DNA of 31,652 bases from Hallerella sp964397425 (GCA_964397425.1 CAYNID010000016.1:1-31652), one strand, 5' to 3'. Numbered from the stretch's first letter, positions 7,538-16,468 are shown. Notes: generated by a model from the letters alone, not told the origin. Program-made: numbers and translations.

Positions 7538-8280
7538 AAAAAAACGAACGTTTTCCTTGCTTGCGCCTTGTTGTGCGCCGCCGTACTTGTTTCCTGTTCC
7601 GATAGTGGAACGAGCGCCAAAGGCTTTGACATGTCGGACATTTGTTTGGATGGCGGGCTGCCGTCCAATTGCGGATTGCCGGATTCATCGTCGAATTTTG
7701 ACGCAGGCGCGGTTTACCCGGAGAGCGGACGGGGAACGTTCGTCGACGAGCGTGACGGACAGGAATACAAGTACACGACCATCGGGAACCAGGTATGGAT
7801 GGCGCAAAATTTGAATTATGAAACCTATTATTCAATGCTTCATGAGAAAGAATATAAAGACTGCGCCGAATGCGGGCGTTGGTACAATTTGGAGATAAAT
7901 CTCCCGAACCGTGATGTTATGGATTCCGTTTGCCCTGCGGGGTGGAAAGTCCCCACAATCGAGGACTGGAATATTTTGTTTACGACCATCGGAAATGTCT
8001 CAACAGCGTTGAGAGTTCTGCTTTCCGAATCTTGGGAATTCGTTCAAAGTACAAATGTGTGTGGCTTTAACGGAATAGAAGCGAGCACTATTAGAAAAAA
8101 TAAGGATGAATTCGTTTTTCTAAACGGAAACACCGGATGGTGTACGCAAACGGTAATCAGCCCGGAAAACGTACTGAAAGTTTTTTTCGGCCAGGAAGCA
8201 AGAACGAGAACAGTAGTGGAATTGAAATCGATCAAGCTAAAAATTACTACGTCTCTCTCCGCTGCATAAAGGATTTGTGA
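7538..8280 (+). pseudogene. decayed Fib_succ_major (TIGR02145) lipoprotein gene
   Basis: In frame from 7538 the DNA reads KKTNVFLACALLCAAVLVSC, a typical lipoprotein signal peptide with lipobox VLVSC. The codon where ATG should stand (7535-7537, seven bases after GGAG) is TAA; only a TTG at 7568 could start, and that would remove the charged n-region. The Fib_succ_major core follows (VDERDGQEYKYTTIGNQVWMAQNLNYE, CPAGWKVPTIEDWNIL). At the T7 run near 8181 the frame appears broken: as read, the protein ends at 8269 in an unrelated tail. One extra T restores the family's normal C-terminus (NYYVSLRCIKDL) and a TGA at 8278-8280 that overlaps the next ATG. Either a pseudogene or two homopolymer sequence errors. 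Confidence 0.75.
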
Positions 8281-8921
8281 TGCGGATTTTCCTGTCGCTC
8301 GTTCTCCTCTCCGTTTCCTTCGGCTTCGCCCTTACTTTGGAGGAGGTCCGCTCCGATTTAAGGAAAAGCGTCTTGGCGTCCGATTCCATCGAATTGGGAA
8401 TCAAAACAACGGTGTCCTCCCCGTCGATATCCGTTTCCCAAGTCATCGGCGTCCATCTTGTCAGAAAAGGTCCGGGCAAAGTTTTTGCCGAAATCAAAAT
8501 GCCCATGTCCCGTCAAAGAATGATAGTCAACGGCAATCGGATGAAAACGATAGACTTGGACACGCGTAAGTCCCGGGTTGTCCCATACGACGGAAAATCC
8601 TTGGACGCGTCGGCGTTCGCGGATTTCAACCCGCTCGATTCCGGGGAATGGGCCAAACCGGAATACGTCTCGGAAAACCTTTATTCCATAAGGGGCGCTG
8701 CGGGAACACTTTATTACAACCCGAGGAAAAAACGCATCGAAAGAATGGAAACGTCCGATGCGGAAAAGTCCGTCGAGACCGAATTCGCCTACGACGCTGC
8801 TAACAATCCCCAAAAAATGACCGTCCGAATCTCTGTTCAGGGCGTGGAAACGACCATGGTCACAGAAATCCTGAAATTGGGACATTCCAAGGATTTTCCC
8901 GACAAGTTGTTCGAATTTTGA
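8280..8921 (+). CDS. LolA-like outer-membrane lipoprotein carrier protein
   Basis: The 213-residue protein begins with a signal peptide (MRIFLSLVLLSVSFGFA, cleavage near FALT). The mature part starts TLEEVRSDLRKSV and continues as alternating beta-strands containing VFAEIKMPMSRQRMIVNGNRMKTID, the pattern of the LolA/outer-membrane lipoprotein-sorting fold, which carries lipids or lipoproteins across the periplasm. Length fits the family. The ATG at 8280 follows AAAGGAT; a GTG one codon earlier is less likely. The start overlaps the restored stop of the upstream lipoprotein gene, so the two were probably translated together. Whether it is true LolA or a paralogue cannot be decided. Confidence 0.65.
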   Translation: MRIFLSLVLLSVSFGFALTLEEVRSDLRKSVLASDSIELGIKTTVSSPSISVSQVIGVHLVRKGPGKVFAEIKMPMSRQRMIVNGNRMKTIDLDTRKSRVVPYDGKSLDASAFADFNPLDSGEWAKPEYVSENLYSIRGAAGTLYYNPRKKRIERMETSDAEKSVETEFAYDAANNPQKMTVRISVQGVETTMVTEILKLGHSKDFPDKLFEF

Positions 8922-8935
8922 AATCGGCGGGCGAT

Positions 8936-8996
8936 TGTCGGTTATGAGTGATAAAAATAGCGAAGCGAGTTTTAATAATCTCTAACCACTAATTCT
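8936..8996. repeat. heptamer repeat remnants of the CTRAYMA type, both orientations
   Basis: Units such as TTGTCGG-TTATGAG (reverse of the CTRAYMA type) occupy 8938-8952, and CTAACCA-CTAATTC occupies 8982-8995 in the other orientation, partly forming the last codons of the glycosyltransferase gene. A short segment around 8957-8969 (ATAGCGAAGCGAG) resembles the reverse complement of 7392-7402. With 7404-7459, these repeats flank the decayed lipoprotein/LolA pair. Confidence 0.5.
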
Positions 8997-10104
8997 TTCC
9001 CCACCCAATCTCCTCGATGACATGGCGCATTTTTTCCGCCATCGCGTCCCAGCTCATTCCGAGAGCGCGTTTCCGCGCGTTTTCCTCGAGCACACGCAAG
9101 CGTTCCCCGTTGTGCAAAATTTCCGCAGCCTTTTCGCAAAATCCTTCCGGGTCATCGTTTTCGTATAGGATGCCGGTGACGCCGTCGATGACAGAATCCT
9201 TCAAACCGGCGACATTGTTCGAAATGGAAATCGTTCCGCAGAGATTCGCTTCAATGTTGTTGATACCCCAACCTTCCTTGAAGGACGGGTTGACAAAGAG
9301 TGATGAACGGCTGAGCAGGTCGCGCTTTTCCGATTCGGAGATTCGTCCAAGGAACTTGACCGATTCGCTTACCCCCAATTCGTTTGCGAGCTTTTCAAGT
9401 TCCCCGCGATAATCGCCGCTTCCCGCAATTTCGAGGGAAATGCCCGGAACTAGTTCCTTGAGCCGCGGCAATGCGCGGATGGCGAACTGGGCGTTTTTGT
9501 ACTTCATCAAACGTCCAACATACGAAATGACGGGCGGAGTCGCCTTGGGCATTGTCGGGTGAAAATATTCCGTGTCGACGCCCGGTTCTACAATAAACAT
9601 TTTCCCATAGCGGATTCCCATATCGTCGATTTCTTCACGCGTGCTGTCCGAAATGGCCAAAAAGTTTTCGCCTTTATAAAAAAGCGCGACCGCGCGTTCC
9701 ATCAAATAGACATACAGGGCGAACGGAAACGCCGTTTCACGGAAAATGGATCCGCGGAAGAAATGCATCACCATGTGCAAACGCTTCGTTTTTCCCGCAC
9801 ATATCGGTGTGAAAAAGGGAATTTTATTCAAATCTTCAACGATTAAATCGTATTCTCCGCCGTGTTTTTTGACAAACCGATGCGCCGAAAAGTTGAACAG
9901 AAACTTATTGCCGATGCGAATCGTCCGCATGCCGTCCACCGTTTCTTCCAAAGGAAGTCCCTTGACCCGATGCGAAAGTACGGTGACATCGTATCCGCGC
10001 AAATTCAGCCGCTTGAAAATTTCATGAAAATAAAGCTCCGCGCCACCCGCTTCCGGATTCTTGATATCGCGCCAATTGATGATCAAAATTTTTGGATTCG
10101 CCAT
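8989..10104 (-). CDS. GT4-family glycosyltransferase
   Basis: The 371-residue GT-B retaining glycosyltransferase probably acts on the cytoplasmic face of the inner membrane and adds a sugar from a nucleotide donor to a glycan or lipid-linked acceptor. The N-terminal half begins with PKILIINWRDIKNPEAGGAE, the acceptor-domain loop. The C-terminal half carries VEPGVDTEYFHP (173-184), VGRLMKYKN (196-204) and the EX7E motif Glu277-Glu285 in EGWGINNIEA. No membrane segment or signal peptide is evident. Substrates cannot be assigned. The GDP-D-rhamnose genes are nearby but on the other strand and separated by two genes, so a link is only a possibility. Confidence 0.88.
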   Translation of the reverse strand: MANPKILIINWRDIKNPEAGGAELYFHEIFKRLNLRGYDVTVLSHRVKGLPLEETVDGMRTIRIGNKFLFNFSAHRFVKKHGGEYDLIVEDLNKIPFFTPICAGKTKRLHMVMHFFRGSIFRETAFPFALYVYLMERAVALFYKGENFLAISDSTREEIDDMGIRYGKMFIVEPGVDTEYFHPTMPKATPPVISYVGRLMKYKNAQFAIRALPRLKELVPGISLEIAGSGDYRGELEKLANELGVSESVKFLGRISESEKRDLLSRSSLFVNPSFKEGWGINNIEANLCGTISISNNVAGLKDSVIDGVTGILYENDDPEGFCEKAAEILHNGERLRVLEENARKRALGMSWDAMAEKMRHVIEEIGWGKN

Positions 10105-10451
10105 GAAAACCCCAGAGGTTCAAAACAATGACAAAAATAGAAAATTGCCGTGAAAACAGGTTCTACTCTGGATTCGAGCACTCCCCTGCGGTCATCCAAA
10201 ATGACTGCAAAAATCAATGCGCCGTTAAGAACGAAAAATCAGGAAAGCAAAACGGAAAATCCCCAGTTGGTGGGGATTTCTACAAAAAAACTTTTCTGCG
10301 GCGGGGCGAATTTTGCACGATTTCGATGTCAAAGTCGAAACCGTTTTTGCAAAATGGAGCGTTATTCGAAATGGACCATGTCAAGAAAAACCGTTCACAA
10401 AAACGGCGAAACTTGCCCAATCCAATTCGGAAAACTTCTTTGAAATGAAAA
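10105..10451. other. intergenic region with one hairpin, no gene
   Basis: This 347-base gap lies downstream of trxA and upstream of the glycosyltransferase, both on the minus strand. It contains a 9-bp perfect hairpin, AAATCCCCA/TGGGGATTT (10257-10265 and 10271-10279). The flanking T-tract on the minus strand is imperfect, so it is a weak candidate terminator for trxA. Small open frames are present on the plus strand, but they lack ribosome-binding sites and recognisable sequence, so none is called. Confidence 0.45.
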
Positions 10452-10769
10452 TCAGATATTTTTAGTAATGGCGGCGACCAGCGTGTTCTTGGGAACGGCC
10501 CCTACAATGTTCCCCACTTCGACGCCATTCTTGAAAAGTTTCATGTTCGGAATGTTCGTGATGCCAAAACGGGCGCAAAGAGATTCGTTTTCGTCAACGT
10601 TGACTTTCGCCACGACAAGTTTCCCATCATATTCTTTCGCCAAATCTTCCATCACCGGTCCCATCATTTGACAAGGTCTGCACCAAACAGCCCAAAAATC
10701 AACCAGAACAAGATTTCCCGAATTGATGACTTGGTCGAAATCCTTTTCACTTACATTAAGAACAGACAT
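10452..10769 (-). CDS. trxA: thioredoxin with WCRPC active site
   Basis: The 105-residue cytoplasmic thioredoxin would reduce protein disulfides. The protein is full-length, with DFWAVWCRPCQMMGP at residues 24-38 and the cis-proline loop at TNIPNMKLF. The active site reads WCRPC (29-33) instead of the canonical WCGPC; Arg in place of Gly between the cysteines may alter redox potential or partner choice, which is inference. The start follows AGAGGTG with good spacing. It diverges from the outer-membrane barrel gene across 48 bases, so promoters for both must be compact. A possible weak terminator hairpin lies at 10257-10279. Confidence 0.93.
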   Translation of the reverse strand: MSVLNVSEKDFDQVINSGNLVLVDFWAVWCRPCQMMGPVMEDLAKEYDGKLVVAKVNVDENESLCARFGITNIPNMKLFKNGVEVGNIVGAVPKNTLVAAITKNI

Positions 10770-10817
10770 GGAACACCTCTTTTCATTTTTTTCTTAAAAT
10801 AGCTATTTTTTGCTTTT

Positions 10818-12728
10818 GTGAAAACACTAATGTCCATCCCTGCGATATTCATCACTTTGGCGATTGCCTTTTCGCCCGTTTTAGCAGTTGAAGAACTGAG
10901 TACGGCGCGAAAAGGCGCGGAATTTCCAGGAATTGCGGAAAGGACTTACGATTTGGAAGGCCAAAAAGCGGAATGGATTTTGGGAACATCCATTTTGGGA
11001 AATCCCGATTTGGACTTCCGCTCCGCAGGAATTGCGAATCCTTCGCACCGGTTGCCGTCAAAATTAGCGGGAATTTTCACATTCCCCCTTTCTTACGATG
11101 CAACCCAGCTTTCCCTGTCTGGCGAAAACGGCATCATGAAAGAAAATTTCGCCCGGGGAATTCCCGTCGACACTCCTGTCACCCGGATTCTTTGGGAACG
11201 CTACTCGTTCAACGGAAACGCGTTCGGATTGGATTTTCGCCGTTTGCTGTTGGACAGCATTGAATTGGATATCGGCATGGCCAGCTATTCCAACGACAGT
11301 TCCAAAACATTCCGTTATCAAGATGTGACTCACCAGCCCTTTTTCGCTCTCGGTCGCGACTCTTCCCAAATTCCATTTTCCGGACGCAACATTCAAATGA
11401 ACACGACGCACTTCAAACCCGCCATCGCCTGGTACTTTTCGAAAGGCGAAGTCGTCGCCAGCATGAATTATCTCGTCGTAGAAAACGACGACGTCCCCCC
11501 ATACGCCTACATCCAAGACACAACGGATTATTCAAGCATCACTTACCTTCAAAATCCATTCAACACGGAATTGCGTTCGTTCTCATACGGAATCCGCGGC
11601 GCTTTTCGTCCCACCGACCTTTTAAAAATCGAAGCGAGCATTTACAGCGGCGAACATGAAATTCATTTCGACAGTTTGCCCAACCTTGTCGAAAGCGTCA
11701 AAGACTCCGTTACGGCAACCGGGAAAATCGTCCCGGATACGACATGGTACGGAATTGTCGACAATCTAAAATACGAAACAGTCAACGGCGACGGAGGACT
11801 TGCTTTCAACCTGCCGCTCCATCCGGCATTGCGCATGGAATATGAATTCACCGAAGTCAATTCCCGATACAAACAGGACAGAGAACTTTATTATCTGGAA
11901 TTAAAAGAAAAAAATTCCCTCCTGGACTTTCGCGTCCAGGCAGGCGCGCTCCGCAATTCGAACATTTTCGATTCCGTAGAAGTGGCCCGCATGATTTCCG
12001 CAAACGCCGTTTTCCATTTGCCTTGGCATATTGACGTGAAAGGTTCTTTGAAGTACGACACCAAATTTCCAGATGTGGATGAATTGAAAATTTTCAACCG
12101 CGGACGATACGCATATCCAAATCCAAACCTTTTGCCTGAAGAAAGAACCCGCATGACAGCCGGACTCGAATGGAATCCAGGCGGCATTTTTTACGGATTG
12201 GGAATGCGTTACGAATATGCCGAGAATCCGATACGGCAACGCTGGGTGACAGGAAGCGGTCTCGAATCCATTGAATCCGCTTACCAATGGCTCAATCTGC
12301 ATCACGCCGAAGCGTTGGACTGGTATGTCGCAGCGGGAATCGCCATCGGAAATTGGCAGTTTTACTTAGAACGGGAAGAAGCTCTGGCAAAGCAAAGTCG
12401 CCCCATCGACGTCCCCGGACTTTTTTACAAAGGTTATATCCGTTGGTGCGATAAATTCGTCAAGGACCGGCTGGGCGTGAGCATCGCATTTAATTTTACC
12501 TGGTTCGGAAACAGGAGCGATTTACAAATAGGCGAAGAAGACGAATTGGAAATCGTGGAGCTCAAACATTATCTGGCACTGAATTTCGAAGCCCGCATGC
12601 GCATTTTGAGTTTTTCCCTTTATTCGCGCATCGACAATTTGAACCACAGCCTTTACGAACCGGCGGCAGGATACCGTCCAGAAGGAGTCCGTTTCCTTTA
12701 CGGCATTACGTGGAACTTCGACAACTGA
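10818..12728 (+). CDS. outer-membrane beta-barrel, TonB-dependent-receptor-like
   Basis: The 636-residue protein has a signal peptide (MKTLMSIPAIFITLAIAFSPVLA). The GTG at 10818 is preferred because it supplies the Lys of the n-region; an ATG at 10830 is the alternative. The long mature part is rich in alternating strands and aromatic girdle residues and ends in YGITWNFDN, an outer-membrane barrel C-terminus. The segment YAYPNPNLLPEERTRMTAGLEW resembles the NPxLxPE...GLE signature in the C-terminal barrel of TonB-dependent receptors. No convincing TonB box or complete plug domain is seen in the short N-terminal part, so it may be a plug-less relative or a porin-like protein. Substrate unknown. 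Confidence 0.65.
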   Translation: MKTLMSIPAIFITLAIAFSPVLAVEELSTARKGAEFPGIAERTYDLEGQKAEWILGTSILGNPDLDFRSAGIANPSHRLPSKLAGIFTFPLSYDATQLSLSGENGIMKENFARGIPVDTPVTRILWERYSFNGNAFGLDFRRLLLDSIELDIGMASYSNDSSKTFRYQDVTHQPFFALGRDSSQIPFSGRNIQMNTTHFKPAIAWYFSKGEVVASMNYLVVENDDVPPYAYIQDTTDYSSITYLQNPFNTELRSFSYGIRGAFRPTDLLKIEASIYSGEHEIHFDSLPNLVESVKDSVTATGKIVPDTTWYGIVDNLKYETVNGDGGLAFNLPLHPALRMEYEFTEVNSRYKQDRELYYLELKEKNSLLDFRVQAGALRNSNIFDSVEVARMISANAVFHLPWHIDVKGSLKYDTKFPDVDELKIFNRGRYAYPNPNLLPEERTRMTAGLEWNPGGIFYGLGMRYEYAENPIRQRWVTGSGLESIESAYQWLNLHHAEALDWYVAAGIAIGNWQFYLEREEALAKQSRPIDVPGLFYKGYIRWCDKFVKDRLGVSIAFNFTWFGNRSDLQIGEEDELEIVELKHYLALNFEARMRILSFSLYSRIDNLNHSLYEPAAGYRPEGVRFLYGITWNFDN

Positions 12729-12826
12729 CGGAATCTCCAACATTTCTAATCCGCATTTCTTTTGCAACGCCCAACGGGACATCCATTTTTGAAAAACGCT
12801 GCGGTCTTTTTCTACATTAAAACGCC

Positions 12827-13378
12827 ATGAACCGAAATGAATTAAAAGCCAAATACGGCAAAAAACGCATCCCCGGAGAATGGCGTCAAACGGGATTCTT
12901 GACGCAAATGGTTTGTACTTTTTTCGGAGCAGGAACACTTCCCAAAATGCCGGGAACCTTTGGCAGTTTGGCTGCCACACTCGTCGCCTATCCGATGATC
13001 ATTTGCAACCATCTCGTTTTCCACATTCCTGTTTTTTTCGGAATCGCCGCCCTCGCCGTTTTTTTCTTTTCCATTCCCTTTGTAAACAAAGCGATGCGGG
13101 ATTCAAAAACAGAAGATCCCGGCTGGATCGTCATTGATGAAGTCTGCGGAATCTGGGCGGCCTTAGCGTTTGTCCCGACTGAAGTCCTCTTTCGCCATCC
13201 CTGGCTTTTACTCATCGCCTTTGCCCTGTTCCGTTTCTTTGATATCTTAAAACCGCTGGGCATCCATAAAGCGGAAAAAATGCCCGGGGCTGCGGGAGTC
13301 ATGGCAGATGATTTACTCGGCGGCATTTACGCAGGACTTCTCCTTTTTGCCGCTGTCAAAATTTTCAATCTGCAGTAG
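12827..13378 (+). CDS. pgpA: phosphatidylglycerophosphatase A
   Basis: The 183-residue inner-membrane phosphatase dephosphorylates phosphatidylglycerol-phosphate to phosphatidylglycerol. All PgpA landmarks are present: FGAGTLPKMPGTFGS (residues 33-47), DPGWIVIDEVCGIW (97-110) with the acidic metal-binding residues, and FRFFDILKPLGI...MPGAAGVMADDLLGGIYAG (135-170). Three or four membrane segments are visible. A possible promoter (TTGAAA at 12789, 18-base spacer, TACATT at 12813) would give an almost leaderless mRNA; no Shine-Dalgarno sequence is seen. The next gene starts 6 bases after the stop. Its product phosphatidylglycerol is the lipid donor used by Lgt, encoded elsewhere in this window. 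Confidence 0.93.
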   Translation: MNRNELKAKYGKKRIPGEWRQTGFLTQMVCTFFGAGTLPKMPGTFGSLAATLVAYPMIICNHLVFHIPVFFGIAALAVFFFSIPFVNKAMRDSKTEDPGWIVIDEVCGIWAALAFVPTEVLFRHPWLLLIAFALFRFFDILKPLGIHKAEKMPGAAGVMADDLLGGIYAGLLLFAAVKIFNLQ

Positions 13379-13384
13379 TGCACT

Positions 13385-13924
13385 GTGTTTCGAACGTTTC
13401 TCCATTTCAAGACCATCACAAAGCACCGACACGAAGTCATCCGTCTGTGTTTCAAAGCCGGCATCGGTTTCCAAGGGCTTTTACACGACCTTTCCAAATA
13501 CTCCCCCACGGAATTCATCCCCGGCGTCGTCTACTGTACCGGAAAAGAATCCCCCAATAACGGTGAACGCAAAGCTTACGGGTACAGTTTGGCTTGGATG
13601 CATCACAAGGGCAGGAACAAGCATCATTTTGAATACTGGTATGATTACGACCCCGTGACAAAAGAAATCGTCCCGGTTCCCATGCCCGACCGCTACATCA
13701 AAGAAATGTTTTGCGACCGCATCGCCGCTTCCAAAATTTACAAGGGAAGCTCCTATACAAAAGAAGCCCCGCTTCTCTATTTGGAAAAGAGCGGAGCCAA
13801 AAATAAAATGGCGAATTCCACTTACAAAAAATTACGTTACCTTTTGCAAATGCTCGCGCAACAAGGCGAAGAAGAGACTTTCCGTTTTTTGAAGAAAACG
13901 GAAAGTCTCCCGGAAAGCGATTAG
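13385..13924 (+). CDS. DUF5662-family protein
   Basis: The 179-residue cytoplasmic protein begins with GTG at 13385, 6 bases after pgpA, and is probably translated from the same mRNA. It is rich in conserved histidines and acids: HRHEVIRLCFKAGI, GLLHDLSKYSPTEF, AWMHHKGRNKHHFEYWYDYD. These match DUF5662, an uncharacterised family; the H..HD...H pattern suggests a metal-dependent hydrolase-like site, possibly HD-related, but that is inference. The C-terminus is basic and helical. Its last 4 bases overlap the end of the converging DUF3078 gene. Confidence 0.75.
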   Translation: MFRTFLHFKTITKHRHEVIRLCFKAGIGFQGLLHDLSKYSPTEFIPGVVYCTGKESPNNGERKAYGYSLAWMHHKGRNKHHFEYWYDYDPVTKEIVPVPMPDRYIKEMFCDRIAASKIYKGSSYTKEAPLLYLEKSGAKNKMANSTYKKLRYLLQMLAQQGEEETFRFLKKTESLPESD

Positions 13925-14790
13925 AACCAGCGCCAAGTGATTCCCAAATTGATGGCGTCGCGGTATTGGGAATCTTCGTCAATATCCTTGTCGTAAGCAA
14001 TGTCCACGCCAACACTCAAAACGAGCAGCGGAGCGATGGTGATGTCGAGAGTGTTTTCCCACTTGCCGTCAATTTCATCGACGCCTTCAAAATTGACAAA
14101 CGCCCAAAGACGCGTCTTAAACGAAGCGAGTGAAGAAAGGGACGCTTTGTATTCTGTCACACTTTCAAGGCCAGGTTCATCTTTGAATTTTTCAAATTTG
14201 TCCGTATCGGCGTCATCGGCGAATCCATATCCCCGAGAAATCGTCATGCGGTTTGCAAAAGCGAGGCTCTGGCGGAAATTGTCATTCGGAGCGTAGGAGA
14301 CGCCCAACATCTGTGTGAAATATCCCGGATCCATAAAGCAGGAGACAGGCGTTTCCACGTCATCGTCCGAATAGGTGTAGCTTTTTGTGAATTGGGATTC
14401 AAAACGCAATCCCGCATAAGGTTCAAACGGTTTCAAGTCGTTTTCAGAAACTGTCGTTTCCAAGAAAATTTTGTCGTTCGTCTTCCGCGTGCCGGAACCT
14501 TTCGTATAAGTTTGCCCCCATTCCAAATCGACGATGTTTCTCCAGTCAAAGTGGGAGAAGTGTCCTATGACGTCCGCATCGTATTTGAGGAGCCAAACGT
14601 TCGTGTTTACGCCATCCGAACCTTTATTCCAGTTGCTGTAATGATGCCTGGAAAACTGGAACGACGCCAACACGTCCGCATTCCAATTTTTGGGAAGCGC
14701 ATCCGAGAACATTCCATCTTTCGCAAAACCGAAAGCGACCAGAGAAAAAATAGCCAAGGGCAAAAGTTTCATCGTTTTCATAGTTTCCAT
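13921..14790 (-). CDS. DUF3078-family exported protein
   Basis: The 289-residue protein has a signal peptide ending near FGFA|KD. The body has alternating beta-strands with aromatic residues and ends in LGITWRWF, an outer-membrane barrel terminus. The N-terminal segment SRHHYSNWNKGSDGVNTNVW and following LKYDADVIGHFSHFDWRNIVDLEWGQ match DUF3078, a family found mainly in Bacteroidota and relatives with unknown function. Three in-frame ATGs (14790, 14781, 14772) could start it; the middle one has GGA upstream. The gene is single, converges on DUF5662 and is followed upstream by ffh on the same strand. Confidence 0.75.
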   Translation of the reverse strand: METMKTMKLLPLAIFSLVAFGFAKDGMFSDALPKNWNADVLASFQFSRHHYSNWNKGSDGVNTNVWLLKYDADVIGHFSHFDWRNIVDLEWGQTYTKGSGTRKTNDKIFLETTVSENDLKPFEPYAGLRFESQFTKSYTYSDDDVETPVSCFMDPGYFTQMLGVSYAPNDNFRQSLAFANRMTISRGYGFADDADTDKFEKFKDEPGLESVTEYKASLSSLASFKTRLWAFVNFEGVDEIDGKWENTLDITIAPLLVLSVGVDIAYDKDIDEDSQYRDAINLGITWRWF

Positions 14791-14825
14791 AAAATAGTTC
14801 TGTTGTGAAAATCCGTAAAGCCGTC

Positions 14826-14842
14826 AAAAATCACCATGTGAT
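14826..14842 (-). terminator. possible weak terminator of ffh
   Basis: On the minus strand, a 5-bp stem ATCAC/GTGAT with a 3-base loop is followed by five U residues, 20 bases after the ffh stop. The stem is short, so termination would be weak and read-through into the DUF3078 gene is possible. Confidence 0.35.
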
Positions 14843-14861
14843 GAAATTCAAATCCGGAGCT

Positions 14862-16226
14862 TCAGCGTTTTTTCTTTTTTTTCTTTTTGGGCGGCGTGTA
14901 ATTTGATCCAATGGGAGCTCCGCCATTTTGCTTTTGGGCAAACGCGCCGATTTTTTTGAACATGGACTTCATCTCTTCAAATTGGCGGAGGACCTGGTTT
15001 ACACGCGGAACATCCGTGCCGGAGCCTTGTGCAATGCGGCTTTTACGGCTCCCGTTGATGAGTTCCGGATGGCGGCGTTCCTTGCCCGTCATTGAACTCA
15101 GCACCGCTTCGACGTAAACCATTTCCTTTTCGTTGATTTTGTCGAGGGGAAGCTTGTTCAATCCCGGAATGAGTCCGAGAATGTCTTTCAAGCGACCGAG
15201 CTTTTTAATGGTGCGGAGCTGCCGCAGGAAATCGTCCAAATCAAACGTGTTGTTCAGAATTTTCTTTTTCAAATCCTTCGCGTCACGTTCGTCAATGACC
15301 TGCTGCGCCTTTTCCACCAAAGAGACAACGTCGCCCATGCCCAAAATGCGGCTGGCCATGCGGTCCGGATGGAACAAATCCAATTCATTCGGTTTTTCCC
15401 CGACGCCGATGAAGCAGATGGGGACACCAGTAATCTTCTTGATGGAGAGCGCCGCACCGCCACGGGCATCGCCGTCCATTTTTGAAAGGCAAACGCCAGT
15501 AAAGTTCAACCGGTTGAAGAATGTTTCCGCTACATTCACCGCCTCTTGTCCAATCATGGCGTCGGCGACAAAAAGAATTTCTTCCGGGTGAACCGCCTCG
15601 CGGGCGTCTTCCAATTCCCGCATCAATTTTTCATCGATTTGCAGACGTCCCGCCGTGTCATAAATGACAACATCGAAGCCGTTCTTTTCCGCATATTCGC
15701 GACCGTGCCGGATAATTTCGACAGGATTTCCTTCGCCCTCGTCGTAAACGGGAATTCCAATGGATTTTCCGAGGACTTGCAACTGTTTGATAGCCGCAGG
15801 CCGGTAAACGTCCGCCGCAACCAAAAGCGGTTTCTTTTTGCGCTTGCTCCGCAAATACAGAGAAATTTTCGCGGCAAATGTCGTTTTACCCGATCCTTGA
15901 AGCCCGACCATCATGATACCCACCGGCGGCTTTCCGGAAAGCGCGAGTTCGCGCGTTTCTCCACCCATCACCTGAACAAGTTCATCGTGAATGATTTTCA
16001 CAATTTGCTGGCCGGGCGAAACGGACGTGAGCACTTCTGCACCCAGGGCCTTTTCTTTGACCGCCTTTACAAAATCACGGGTCACATTGAAGCTGACATC
16101 CGCTTCAAGGAACGCCCGGCGAACTTCGCGCAGCGAATCTGCAACGTTTTCTTCGGTCAGGGTGCCTTGTCCGCGCAATTTTTTGAGCGTAGATTCCAGA
16201 GAGTCGGTTAATTGGGAAAACATCAT
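14862..16226 (-). CDS. ffh: signal recognition particle protein Ffh (SRP54)
   Basis: The 454-residue GTPase binds 4.5S RNA and signal sequences of nascent membrane proteins and delivers ribosomes to FtsY. The N domain is residues 1-95; the G domain has P-loop GLQGSGKTT (108-116), DVYRPAA, DTAGR (190-194) and the SKMDGDARGG loop. The Met-rich M domain contains the RNA-binding SRKSRIAQGSGT. The protein ends in a run of lysines. Two adjacent ATGs (16226, 16223) can start it. It is transcribed alone, divergent from the MATE exporter. The 4.5S RNA gene is not visible in this window. Confidence 0.97.
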   Translation of the reverse strand: MMFSQLTDSLESTLKKLRGQGTLTEENVADSLREVRRAFLEADVSFNVTRDFVKAVKEKALGAEVLTSVSPGQQIVKIIHDELVQVMGGETRELALSGKPPVGIMMVGLQGSGKTTFAAKISLYLRSKRKKKPLLVAADVYRPAAIKQLQVLGKSIGIPVYDEGEGNPVEIIRHGREYAEKNGFDVVIYDTAGRLQIDEKLMRELEDAREAVHPEEILFVADAMIGQEAVNVAETFFNRLNFTGVCLSKMDGDARGGAALSIKKITGVPICFIGVGEKPNELDLFHPDRMASRILGMGDVVSLVEKAQQVIDERDAKDLKKKILNNTFDLDDFLRQLRTIKKLGRLKDILGLIPGLNKLPLDKINEKEMVYVEAVLSSMTGKERRHPELINGSRKSRIAQGSGTDVPRVNQVLRQFEEMKSMFKKIGAFAQKQNGGAPIGSNYTPPKKKKKKKR

Positions 16227-16468
16227 AGTGGCGGGAAATATAGAAATTGGAACAAATCTCTTTGCGGCATCCCAGTTATTTTGTTCGGATTCCTCCGTTC
16301 AGTCATCCCGTCAGAACCCTCTTGAAATCAACAGGCAGAGTCAGAATTCACAACGTTCCAACCATTTGCCGAGAACGGTTTCGATCTTCATTTTTCGCTT
16401 TGAATTTCAAACTTCTCCAAACAACAGGCCCGCGGTTTCTATTTTTGTCAGAAACGATTGGGTAAAAG

